Source of the DNA: Hepsetus odoe
Lineage: Eukaryota; Chordata; Actinopteri; Characiformes; Hepsetidae
Length of the DNA: 64,000 bases
Direction of reading: 5' to 3'
NCBI GenBank assembly: GCA_017165825.1
Contig: CM029384.1
Location: 13,238,215-13,302,214, forward strand
Positions 37,038-48,118 of this stretch are shown here, piece after piece (the first letter of the stretch is position 1; the number at the start of each line of letters is the position of its first letter). Under the pieces are notes generated by a model that had not been told where the DNA came from, made no database searches, and worked only from the letters and a program-made list of their open reading frames with translations. The position numbers and the translations under genes are program-made.

Positions 37038-37440
37038 CAGTTCTTTGCAGAAGTTTTGAGCCATCTCTCATTTCATCTTGTCGATGGAAAAATGCAATAT
37101 TATGCCTGTCCAACTGTCTTATCTTTGGCACACTGAGATTAAATTAAAGAAATTGGAACAAATGTTTAACTGTGACAAACTGCCAAAAGATACAATGTGC
37201 CTAGATAAAGAAGTTCCAACCACTTAGCATTCAGCATCACCAATTTAATAATCACTGGCTCGATCATCTGTAATCATCTGCATCTGTTTCTTCATCGCTT
37301 CATGCAGAATGTTTGGTGGCATTGTTCTGCTTGAACGATTCATACATAGGTCACTGTTTAACTTAATAAACAAAAAGCTATTTATTGCGAATGATGAGGT
37401 ACTGGGACTGGACTTAAAACATTGTTATTCAGGAAAACAT
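37038..37440. mobile_element. Truncated Tc1-like relic (TTTTGAGCCATCTCT end)
   Basis: The left end CAGTTCTTTGCAGAAGTTTT follows TA and has the form of a Tc1/mariner terminal repeat. No matching right end is visible. The inner part 37264-37355 is related to 26090-26176 in reverse. Confidence 0.45.
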
Positions 37441-37612
37441 GAAATGAAATAACAAAATGTAATTAAAAGGTAATTAGAACATAATGTAAACATAATAGTT
37501 TAATATTTTTGAAGACTTAAACTATCATTGGCATTTGCTGTATTGAATATTAGAGACCATTCCAAGTTTAATATAATTGAAAAGCTTGTAAGGATTCATA
37601 GTGATATTTTAT

Positions 37613-38111
37613 CTTCTTCTTCTTCTTCTTTTGGCTGCTCCCGTTTAGGGGTCGCAACAGTGGATCAACCATCTCCATTTCTTCCGGTCCTCTGCATCTT
37701 CCTGTTTCAAACCAACCACCTGCATGTCCTCTCTCACCACATCCATAAACCTCCTCTTTGGTCTTCCTCTTCTCCTCTTTCCTGGCAGCTCCATCTTCAA
37801 CATCCTCCTTCCAATATAATCCTCATCTCTCCTCTGGACGTGTCCAAACCAGCACAACCTTGCTTCTCTAACTTTGTCTCCAAAATGTCTCCAAAATGTC
37901 TAACCTGAGCTGTCCCTCCAGTATACTCATTTCAGATCCTGTCCATCCTCGTCACACCCAACGAAAATCTCAGCATCTTTAACTCTGACACCTCCAGCTC
38001 TGCCTCCTGTCTTTTCATCAGTACCACAGTCTCCAGCCCATACAACATAGCTAGTCTCACTACTGTCCTGTAAACCTTCCCATTTACTCTAGCTGGTACA
38101 CTGGTTGGTTC
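37613..38111 (-). mobile_element. RTE-type LINE, 5'-truncated, with 17 bp target-site duplication
   Basis: The minus strand reads LCWFGHVQRRDEDYIGRRML, a basic KRRRGRPKRRF segment and QVVGLKQEDAEDRKKW, then a stop near the 3' end. The GAA-repeat tail abuts the left flank. The direct repeat TCATAGTGATATTTTAT is perfect at 37596-37612 and 38112-38128. The insertion is 499 bp. Confidence 0.93.
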
Positions 38112-38189
38112 TCATAGTGATATTTTATAGATGTTGATATTGTTTTAAAAATTCACCTGTGGTGCCTCACACTAAGGATACATAGATGA

Positions 38190-38975
38190 AGAGCAAAGGG
38201 ACAGAGGGAAACTAAACAAACTGGTCAAGAGGGCCAGCTCTGTCCTGGACTGCCTGCTCAAGTCCATCGAGCAGGTAGGGGAGGAGAAGATGTTGCTAAC
38301 ATCCATCATGGACAACACCTCCCACCCCCTACACGAGACTGTACGAGCACTGAGCAGCTCATTCAGCCGCAGACTCTTACACCCACAGTGTAAGAAAGAA
38401 CGCTACCGCAGGTCATTCTTACCTGCAGCAATAAGACTCCACAACTCATCATAACATTACATTATTTTTGTAATAAGCTTGTTTATTATTATTATATATT
38501 ATTATATATTATAATATATTATATATTATTATTGTATATTATTATTATTGTATTGTATATTATTATTATTAGTAGTAGTAGTATTATTATTATTATTACT
38601 ATTATTATTACTACATTTATTATTATTACATTTATATTTTGCTACTTGTTTATTTAAATTTATTTAAAACTTATTTATTACTGTGTATTATTACTGTGTA
38701 CTGTATATATGGTCACCTAATTCTCCTTGTAGATATGTATATGTGTATATATATATATATATAGATAGATAGATAGATAGATAGATTATTTATTATGTAT
38801 TTATAGCTCCTCTACTTTTCTCCTGTACTTGTTCCTCTTTCTCTATATCTTTATATTTTTTTATATATTTTTCTTTTCTTTTTCTGTACACCTGTCACTT
38901 TTAGAAGAGCCCTGTAACGCCCAAATTTCCCATTCGTGGGATAATAAAAGATCACTCTACTCTACTCTACTCTAA
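38190..38975 (+). mobile_element. Rex1-like LINE, 3' end
   Basis: An open frame at about 38209-38454 encodes the last 80 or so residues of a Rex1-type polyprotein. These read KLVKRASSVLDCLL, then MDNTSHPLHETV, RRLLHPQCKKERYRRSF and LPAAIRL, with the stop TAA at 38452-38454. A long ATT/TAT-rich 3' region follows (about 38480-38800). The tail AATTTCCCATTCGTGGG, then AATAAAAGATC, and TCTAC repeats at 38954-38975 end it. It is 5'-truncated and lies 60 bp right of the RTE insertion. Confidence 0.85.
38762..38786 (+). repeat. (ATAG)n microsatellite
   Basis: Six ATAG units after a TA run, inside the 3' region of the Rex1-like LINE. Confidence 0.9.
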
Positions 38976-39387
38976 CATTTTTTCTTTGCATGGCTAGATG
39001 CATGCGTTTTGTCCATTTTAATGGTGTTGCTGGCTGATAAGCTTTTTAAACTGGGTGACCAGTCACACCTAGTAAAGGTTTACTGTGGCACTATTTCCTC
39101 TGCTACTATGTCTAATAATGATTATGTAATTATCTTTATTTATATACTGCAGTATTGATTATTTAGTATGTGGTCCCTGAGGTAGACTACTGTTGGTTTA
39201 GCAGCAAGACTTTATCTCCTATCTCAGGGCACATTAGCACATCCAGATAACAAACCCAGAGCCTAATGGTTCTTTATTGATCTGCTATTGTCTTTAGTGC
39301 TTCTGTTCATTACTTTTCTAGTTCAGAGCATCTGAGGCTGATACTTTCATCTTGATCCTGCCTTTCAGAATTAGGTCTTATTACAGG
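38976..39387. other. Unassigned sequence
   Basis: Nothing recognised between the Rex1-like and RTE fragments. Confidence 0.5.
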
Positions 39388-39715
39388 AGTCTCCGTGGAT
39401 GATGATGTTTGCTGATGATATTGTGATCTGTAGTGAGAGCAGGGAGCAGCTTGAGGAGAACCTGGAGAGATGGAGATATGCTCTAGAGAGGAGAGGAATG
39501 AAAGTGAGTAGGCCAAAGACAGAATACATGCGTGTGAATGAAAGGAAGGAAAGTGGAGTGGTTAGGATTCAAGGAGTAGAGGTGACAAAGGTGCAGGAGT
39601 TTAAATACTTAGGATCAACAGTTCAGAGTAACAGTGAGTGTTGAAGAGAGGTGAAGAAGAGAGTGTAGGCAGGTTGGAATGGGTGGAGCAGAGTGGCTTC
39701 TTCTTTGCTTGAATC
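39388..39715 (+). mobile_element. RTE-type LINE, reverse transcriptase fragment
   Basis: The plus strand encodes MMMFADDIVICSESREQL, RWRYALERRGMKVSRPKTEY and VQEFKYLGSTVQSN. These are the catalytic FADD box and downstream block of RTE-type reverse transcriptase. A stop interrupts near 39642 and the frame decays after it. Both ends are truncated. Confidence 0.92.
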
Positions 39716-40570
39716 ATCAAGGTTAGACATTTTAGTGTCAGCTGTTCAACAGTAAATTGTTTGATTTCTCTATAAATAAGGTGGGATTCGAACCTGGGAC
39801 CTCTTGAGCCACACACACACACTACTGGGCTCAGAATATTCTATCAACCAAAAATATCCAAAAAACCAGTGGCCAAAAACCAACAAGTGATGAAGGATGT
39901 TGACTTTGGCTTAGTTTAAGAACCCATTCACCTCACTGTCAAATGCCAAAACTACAACTTGCCAAAACTTGCCTGAGATATCATACATATGGGAACATTT
40001 AAATTATTGGCTGATAAAAGGAGGACAACTTGAAGAATCATCTCAGATACGAAAGCTTATTAAGATGCCAAAACTGGAAGCTCAGATCCTCAAGCTTGTT
40101 TGTTTCAGTTAGTTCTGGGAGTAAATGAGACTTCCACCACTTTTCCATAAATATGTTCAGAACGGTTTGTAACTTGTAGTTTTTAATGAACCTAGCTAAA
40201 TAAAATAACTTTATTTAATAAATATAAGCAACAAACTAAATATAATTTACTAGAGCCTTGATGGTGATACATTAAAAAAATCAAATTTCATAAACCTTCC
40301 CATCAATAAGACTCATTAAAGATGTTGCCCAATACTTACATTTTAGTATAGTTGTGTTCAAGCTAATTAGCCAGGCAGACCATGAAGCACTTAGTTGACC
40401 TTAACATTATAAGTGTAGCTTTGAACTGGAGCAGCCTCCACCCTGTGGATATTCCAGGAAAGCCCTTGTACCAATTATTTTATGTACACAATTGGATTTT
40501 CTTAATTGCTTTCTTAGATAGCCATAGATGGTGGTCATTTTTTCATTTAAAGGCTACCTCTCTTCCTGGC
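39716..40570. other. Unassigned sequence with a possible SINE scrap
   Basis: GTGGGATTCGAACCTGGGAC at 39781-39800 resembles a tRNA B box in a SINE remnant, with CA repeats after it. Nothing else is recognised. Confidence 0.4.
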
Positions 40571-41391
40571 CGTGACAGGCAATCAATGCGGTGAAAATCC
40601 TCATGCCCTTTACTGATGAGCCACACAGTAGAGCACTTCCATGCATGTGATGAAGCATTGAAGAAAATGTCTTCTAAAAACTGGCACTAGGTTTGGGAGT
40701 TGACTTTGAGTCCAACTTCAACTTGAAAAGGTCCAACTAGCTCATCTTTAATAATACCAGCCCACACCAGTACCTCACCTCCACCTTGCTGGTGTCTGAG
40801 TGGAAATGGAGCTCTGTGCCTTTTTCTGATCCAGACATGGGCCCATTCATCTGGTCCATGAATCAATCTCATCTCATCAGTCCATAAAACAGAAACATTT
40901 TTCTAAAGATATTTCTTGACCCAGTCTTGATGTTTCAACTGTGTCTTGTTTAGCGTTGGTCAGGTTTCAGCCTCCCTTACTATGGCCATGTCTCTGAGCA
41001 CTGAAAACCTTGTACGTTTTCACAGGAGCAGCACAGGAGGATCATGGGTTCCTGGTTGCTTCACATTTGATTCTTCTCAAATCTTTGGCAGAGAGAGTGC
41101 TGTATCTCTCTGAAAGACCTTTTACAATATTTGACTTTTCAGAGTCAGTTCTATCTCTTTTTTGGCCCATTCTGTCTGAGGAAAAGAAGCGGCCTAATAA
41201 TCCTGCGCACCTTGATACAGGGTGTTGATGTCCTTAGGCCACACCCTCTCTCATTGGGAGTTGAAATATATGCATAAAAATAATTATATGTTATAATATA
41301 TACTTAAATTATAACATATAATTATATAATTATATGTTATAATTTGACAATTATCAAAATACTCACTTGCCTAATAATTCTACACACAGTG
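40571..41391 (-). mobile_element. Tc1-like (ATTATTAGGCA family) relic
   Basis: The right end, the complement of CACTGTGTGTAGAATTATTA, is followed by TA at 41392-41393. An inner repeat of it lies near 41190, giving the IR/DR layout. The minus strand keeps transposase pieces, including HGPDEWAHVWIRKRHRAPF and EVLVWAGIIKDELVGPFQVE near 40690-40870, with frame breaks. The left end is missing after the block matching 47400-47470. Confidence 0.8.
41279..41345. repeat. AT-rich inverted repeat
   Basis: ATAATTATATGTTATAAT and its complement ATTATAACATATAATTAT lie about 13 bp apart, and a third copy follows. It sits inside the terminal part of the transposon at 40571-41391 and could extrude as a cruciform. 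Confidence 0.7.
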
Positions 41392-41393
41392 TA

Positions 41394-44241
41394 TCATCAA
41401 TAATTTGCCTATCACTACAAATTTTGCATTCAAAGCTCATTAGTCTCCTTCATGCATAATTGATTAAGGGCTGCTATTAGAATGTGTTTAGAAATTTGCT
41501 GATTGTGAGACTATTAAGGTTCAATTAACTTGTGTGCATCTCACTGAAGACAGGCAAAAAGCTAAAACACTGTTTTGCAAGCAGTTGACAATGCAGAGTT
41601 CTCCTGATAAGTCTTATCCATACTATTATAATGTAAACAACTTTGTATTGAAAAATAGATGGATTTACATCAGTAAATAAGATGTCTAAAAACTTTACCT
41701 TATAACCCCAAATATATGGTGTGGTGAGATTAGTTTCAAATTACATTTATTTCTGACAGCAGTGCATCGTTACTTCTGGTAATGATTAAAAATATATATA
41801 TATTTTGTAATAATGGCAGATATTAAGGGGACATTGCAGGCACGCCAGAATACATTTTAAACCATATTGAAATTATTGAGGGCTCTGAAGAGGAAACATA
41901 GTGAGTAGAATGATTTAAGAATCAAATCAAAAGTATTCCCAAGTAATCCCAAGTATTTTTAATCTCAGCTAGTCAGATGTTAAAGAGTACTTTGAGCTTG
42001 AAGTGTAGAAAGAACAAAACAATATCTTAGATTGCAATCTGTGCTGTCGTCAGCTGATTGCATTCGCACAGAAAGCTTGAGCTCCTTTTGTGGTCAAACT
42101 ATGGTCACCATGGCCATACTGTGACACACACGCATCCCACAAATACATTTCTAATCCTATTCTACTTGGACACAAAGCCGCGGTTTCAGCTGGCTAATAT
42201 CAGCTCTAATGGCTCATCTGTGATTGCATAAAATTTGTCCTGCACACTCATACACACTCATGCAGATCCAACGCACACACATACTTATGCAGAGAGAGAA
42301 AGGGAAGGGAGTAACCCAAGCACTTCGTGTCCAGAAAATCGAATGCTTCCTGTAATTCCTAATATGTCCATAATTAATCGGCTTCTCTCCATTCAAAGCC
42401 TGGCCTATGCTTGATTAGAGAGGAAAAGAAGGCTAGACACTTGACTTTGATTTTCCTCACAGGCCCAGCCTTTATCCTGATGTCCCTGAAGCTCTCATAC
42501 AATCAGTAGTCCAGTCCACAGCCAAGTGGCTACTCAACACACTTTTAATACTTCTTCCCCCAAGAGGCAACCAGCCATCACACTGATAAAAGCCTCTGAA
42601 CAAAGAGCAAATAGAATTCCTTGGCATTCACCAAAATTAATATAATTACAGACAGAATTTAGGCGTCAGAGTTATTCAGGCAATCAGTTTGTCTGACTTC
42701 CAATATTTTGCTAACTAGTGCAGTGATTCCAAAGCAAAAGAAAGAAGTGAGCTATTTCAATTTGATTTTAGACCTTGTTTTCTTTTAACTGTAGGGCTAA
42801 ATAGTCATGTTTTAATTCCTTTTATCCAATTTTCCATAAAAACATAAAATACTTTCTGTGACAGGAACAAAATATAAAATGGCAGCCTCACTTACTGTGA
42901 CTCCCAGAGAAAAATAGAGACTTACTCAGGCCAAGAGGAATGTTATTCGGGTCATTCATTGTAAACACCCAAAAATACAGTGTTTGGAAGAGGTGTTTCA
43001 GAGATTGTAATCAACCCTTGACTCCTCTGTTATTTTTAAACCTGCTGTTTGTAACAATCAGTCCCTGTTTAAGGTCATGCAGCAGACGTTCACACTTTGA
43101 CATGGAGTGCATTAGAGCCTGAATGTGATGAGTTACGATATGCAATTTTCCTCATTTTTGTCTCAGTAGCAGGAAGAGGACTCTCTGTGTTAACCTTTTG
43201 AAATGAAATCAGTGTTTACCCACACTTTTTTATACCAGGCGTCAAACTGAAAAACAGATCGACAGCTTGTGACAAATCATCTAGCCTCTTTAAGTAATGA
43301 GATCTTGTCCACTAGATTGGGCTTCAAATGACCACTGTTTCGACTTTAATGACACTTATGTAATCACCAACCCACCCTTAAACACCCTCATTAGCTCAAG
43401 TAGAAAAGCAATTTAAGACAAGGACTAAACTGACTGACAAGAAATACATTTGCAGACAGTCATTGTCTGTGAAACAAGAGGCCCGGTTAGAAAGGACAAT
43501 GTGAGTCAGGTCATTATTACAGAATGGAAAATGGAGACGTAGAGATATTGAAGACATATACAGCACATTTTCATAACCAATGTTTTCAGACTGTTCTCTG
43601 GACTCCGCCGACACAGCCGACAGCATAAATGCATGCTGACCATATTTTTGGCAAGGTTGACCTATCAAGGAACCTGTTTTTATCCACAGCGGCTTCACAA
43701 AAGAGTCTTTCATGTAGTAGAGAATTCAGGAATGCTCTCCCAGGGATTATGGAAAGTGGAAGGTGGGAGGGAGAACATGAGAGAGAGAGTGAGAGAGAAA
43801 GTGCATGAAAGGTCAAAAGAGCAGCAGTAACAAACAGATTAAAGTGTGAACTTCATCCATCTCATCCAAATCTTCCTTTCAAACAAACATAAAAGGACAT
43901 AAACTTCTCATGATCCACATGTTTATGTAGAGCTCAGCCTTCTTTTGGAAAAGAAAATCTACACAAAAGCTCCAACAACGTGTCTATGAGCTGTCTTTTT
44001 TTTTAAAGATCTGCTTCATTTCTGCTTGCATACTTAGGCCAGTGGAAGCATTTGTAGCTGGCATTCATTTCACCACAACATGATTTTTAAAAATCAGTGG
44101 AAACAGAGTGCACCTGTGAAACTTGAAAAAACAAAGTCATGTCCCTGATTACTACACATAGAAGCCATCTACAAAAGTCCCAGTGTGTCATTCTAGCATC
44201 TAGCATCTAGCAGTTTTCTTACTTTGCCTTTTTTGCTTATA
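41394..44241. other. Unassigned sequence
   Basis: No supported gene or mobile element over 2.8 kb. The short GA-repeat near 43779-43800 is simple sequence. Confidence 0.5.
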
Positions 44242-44480
44242 CAGTACTGTGCAAAAGTTTTAGGCAGGTGTGGAAAATGCTGTAAACAAAGAATGCTTTC
44301 AGAAATATAAATAATGATTGTTCATTTTAATCAATTTACAAAATGCAAAGTGAGTGTTTTGTTTATTCACTGCATTTTGTTGATTGATGAAAATAAATGA
44401 TTAACATTTCTTCCATTTCTGAAAGCATTCTTTGTTTACAGCATTTTTCCACACCTGCCTAAAACTTTTGCACAATACTG
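44242..44480. mobile_element. Short palindromic MITE of the CAGTACTGTGC family
   Basis: Ends CAGTACTGTGCAAAAG and complement, flanked by TA at 44240-44241 and 44481-44482. The two halves are inverted copies for most of the 239 bp (for example GTAAACAAAGAATGC against GCATTCTTTGTTTAC). It has no coding sequence. It is a reduced derivative of the 33.3 and 44.7 kb elements. Confidence 0.9.
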
Positions 44481-44740
44481 TATATGCAAATAACCTTTGT
44501 CTTAACAGACTGCCCTTTATTGTGTATAAAACATTTTTAAAATTCAATCTAATTAATCTGTGTTAAACTGCTTAAGGTTGAATTAATTTATGTTATTTAA
44601 TGAGTTGGAAAACATCATGGAAACATCGATTTCTAAACAGCCTGTTACTAGATTTCCTAGGCTTCCATATATGAACTGAATATATGATCTTTTAATCTAA
44701 TAAAGTGAAAAGTGAAAAATGGCCCCCTTCTCAGATTATA

Positions 44741-45290
44741 CAATACTGTGCAGAAGTTTTAGGCAGGTGTGAAAAAATGCTGTAAACAAAGAATGCTTTC
44801 AAAAATGGAAGTGTTAATCATTTATTTTCATCAATCAACAAAATGCAGTGAATGAACAAAAGAGAAATCTAAATCAAATCAATATTTGGTGTTACCACCC
44901 TTTGGCTTCAAAACAGCATCAGTTCTTCTAGGTACACTTGCACAGTTTTTGAAGGAACTCGGCTGGTCGGTTGTTCCAAACATGACTGTGTTTCAACCTC
45001 CGTGTGACATTGATGATCATCAGCACCTGTTTGGTAAAACTGGTTGATCAGACACCGACTATAATCCTACAGAATCCCTGACTTTGTGCAAGTGTACCTA
45101 GAAGAACTGATGCTGGTTTGAAGGCAAAAGGTAGTAACACCAAATATTGATTTGATTTAGATTTTTCTTTTGTTCGCTCACTTTGCATTTTGTAAATTGC
45201 TAAAAATAAACAATCATTATTTATATTTCTGAAAGCATTCTTTGTTTACAGCATTTTTTGATACTTGCCTAAAACTTTTGCACAGTACTA
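44741..45290. mobile_element. Fold-back Tc1-like element
   Basis: Same structure as 33296-33847. The family ends are flanked by TA at 44739-44740 and 45291-45292, with inverted arms that each hold the C-terminal end of the transposase and a short centre around 45000-45080. The two elements match closely through the centre, so they derive from one fold-back master rather than from two separate events. Confidence 0.88.
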
Positions 45291-45292
45291 TA

Positions 45293-46474
45293 CCTTCTCA
45301 TCATATACCTTTAACAAAATTAATTCCCCAGATTATCCATGTTTTGCTCAGTCCTTTAACACTAAATCTTTATTAACATTTATTTAACCAATATAACTGT
45401 GTTCAAATGTAAACAGTGGAACTGCATTCAGGTTTGGTTATGAGTAATTTATATTATTTTTTAGATTGACTGTTATACTGATGATGATTAACAGTAATAA
45501 ATACCTAATTTTGGCTTAACGTATCAAAGTAACTATGTGACAGTGTAGACAAATTCATGTACTGTCTAAAAGTATCAATGTAAAATAGTTACCTTTGTGG
45601 GTACTGGTGTTAATTAGGGATTCTGCATCTGTTATATTAGAGTAATTATATAATGAAAATTCCTGAAAAAATATTGATTACTGAATTTTCATTCTAATCC
45701 TCAGGTAACACTTTAGTCTCAAATGTTTGGTAGAATTGGATAAAATCCCTTAAGAGTTTCATTGATTCTTGCTTAAAGAAATATTTTTTATTTGCCATGG
45801 TAAAAGAGAGGAAGTGCTTGTTAGCATTTCTTGTCTGAAAACAGGGGTGTAAATGTCGAGAGTAATAGTTTTATGTGAAATTGAAACTAAAAGATGGCAT
45901 AAAAAATCTTCTTGGGTGCGTTGAAATACACTGAAAAAAAGTGCTCCTTTGAAGTTCCAGCTGCTTCTTCCACAAATCTTTCTTAAGCCACTGGTTTAAC
46001 CATTTGGAAGATGCAAAGCCTTCATCAAAGATATATTACTGAAAAAAATTAATCTCTCTTTAGTTCTCATACCACACTGTCCTTTTGTGATGATCAAAGA
46101 GGGGTATTGAGCTCTCTCAGAAAGACTTTGTTGAGCAAACTCCAGCTGTATTAATCGTAGAAATCTATAGTAACCAAAATATTATGTGGCCAAATGAAAG
46201 CCCCACTAAACTAAGCACATCTATCTTCATCTCCATCATTATTATGTAGACTTGAAATAACTACAAAATAGTTGCTAATGACCCTGTTGAGTAATATCCC
46301 AAATGAAAACATAGTCCTCTCAGCAGAGCCCCATATTGCTTTGACTTCTGTGAATGTTTATTTCTACACAGATAAAGTTCTGCAGGTCACTGTTAGTCCA
46401 CTAAAGGCAAAGCAAGCAGTTGACTGGGTGTATTTCTTCCATCATTTTCAGAGACATTTGAGCTGTAGGTTTTA
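45293..46474. other. Unassigned sequence
   Basis: No supported gene or repeat. Confidence 0.5.
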
Positions 46475-47600
46475 CACTGTGTATACAATTATTAGGCAGG
46501 TGAGTATTTTGACCATATCATAATTTTTACGCATATATTTCAGCGCCAAGCTGTATAAACTTGAAAGCTAACTGGATTAAAGCAGATCAAGTGAAGTGTA
46601 TCTGTGTAATGAGGGAGGGTGTGGCCTAAGATTAACACCATGTATCAAGGTGTGAATAATTGTTAGGCAGCTTCTTTTCCTACAGCAGAATGGGCCAAAA
46701 AAGAGATAAATCTGACTCTCAGAAATTGTAAAGTCTTTCAGAGGGATTCAGCACTCATGAAATTGCTAAGATATTGTGGCATGATCACAGAACCATCAAA
46801 TAGTTTGTTGCAAATAGTAAACAGGGTTACAAAAAATGTAGTGAGAAAAAAAGATTTTAGCAAATTAACTGCCGAAGATTTGAGAAGAATCAAACTTGAA
46901 GCTACCAGGAACCCATGATCCTCCTGTGCTGCCATATTCGACAACTGCAGCCAATCTGGAGTGTCCAGAAGTACAAGGTGATCAGTGTCAGAGACATGGC
47001 AAAGGTAAGGAAGGCTGATACCCGACATCCACTGAACAAGAGACATCAGTTGAAACATCAAGACTGTGCCAAGAAATATCTCAAAAGGTTTTATGAACTG
47101 ATGTGACATGAGTGACTCTTGACAGAGCAGATGGATGGGCTCATATCTGGATCAGTAAGAGACACAGTACTTCATTTCCACTCAGACACCAGCGAAGTGG
47201 AGGTGGGGTACTGGTATGGGCTGGTATTCTTAAAGATGAGCTTGTTAGACCTTGATGGGTTGAAGATGGACTCAAAATCAACTCCCAAACCTAGTGCCAG
47301 TTTTTAGAAGACACTTTCTTCAAGCAGTGGTTCAGGAAAAAGTCTGCATCTTTCAAGAAGACAGTGATTTTTATGCAGGATGATTCTCCATCACATGTAT
47401 CTAAGTTTTCCACTGTGTGGCTCTTCAGTAAAGGCCTTAAAGATGAAAGAACAATGACATGGCCCCCTTCCTCACCTGACCTAGAAAAATAGATCAACAG
47501 ATCAAGAAACTGACCGCTCTATGAATGGAAGGTTTATGACTGTTATGGAAAAGAAGGTTTGCTCTATTGGCCACTGATTTTTAAAAAATTTTTATTTAGT
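46475..47600 (+). mobile_element. Tc1-like (ATTATTAGGCA family) transposon, most complete copy, 3' end lost
   Basis: The left end CACTGTGTATACAATTATTA follows TA at 46473-46474, and an inner repeat lies near 46650. The plus strand carries transposase pieces in order but with frame breaks. These are an N-terminal DNA-binding region (about 46700-46900), a middle region with VEVGYWYGLVFL, and the FMQDDSPSH-like catalytic block near 47370-47400. The block WPPSSPDL follows near 47461-47487. The right end is not found before the next element at 47628. Confidence 0.82.
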
Positions 47601-47627
47601 TTATTTGTATATATATATATATATATA

Positions 47628-47969
47628 GAGTACTGTGCAAAAGTTTTAGGCAGGTGTGAAAAAATGCTGTAAACAAAGAATGCTTTCAGAAATGGAAGTG
47701 TTAATCATTTATTTTCATCAATCAACAAAATGCAGTGAATGAACAAAAGAGAAATCAAATCAATATTTGGTATGACCACCCTTTGCCTTCAAAACAGCAT
47801 CAATTCTTCTAGGTACACTTGCATGCAGTTTTTGAAGGAACTCGGCTGGTAGGTTGTTCCAAACATGACTGTGTTTCAACCTCCGTGTGACATTGATGAT
47901 CATCAGCACCTGTTTGGTAAAATCGGTTGCCATTTTTTCACACCTGCCTAAAACTTTTGCACAGTACTG
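47628..47969 (-). mobile_element. One-armed copy of the CAGTACTGTGC Tc1-like family
   Basis: Ends GAGTACTGTGCAAAAG and complement, flanked by TA at 47626-47627 and 47970-47971. The left arm keeps the transposase C-terminus on the minus strand (NLPAEFLQKLHASVPRR, then KAKGGHTKY and a stop). The right arm is almost gone and resumes at TTTTTTCACACCTGCC. It is inserted next to a TA run at 47608-47627. Confidence 0.88.
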
Positions 47970-48019
47970 TATGTGAGAAAACACATGATTACAGGGACAG
48001 TCCTTGGAGCAACTCGCTC

Positions 48020-48118
48020 AGGTACACAATAGTGATGGTGCTAGAGGATTCGAATCTGTGAACCTGTCCACAGGTCCGTGGGCAAGTATCCTACCACTAG
48101 ACCACTACCACCCCTGGT
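48020..48118 (-). mobile_element. SINE head fragment, degraded
   Basis: AGAGGATTCGAATCTGTGAA and CTACCACTAGACCACTACCA correspond to the reversed B-box and A-box parts of a tRNA-derived SINE head. The body and tail are absent. Confidence 0.6.

Noticed and set aside
38480..38640. CRISPR-like or designed repeat array
   Set aside because: The ATT/TAT units have no regular spacers; this is simple sequence in a LINE 3' region.
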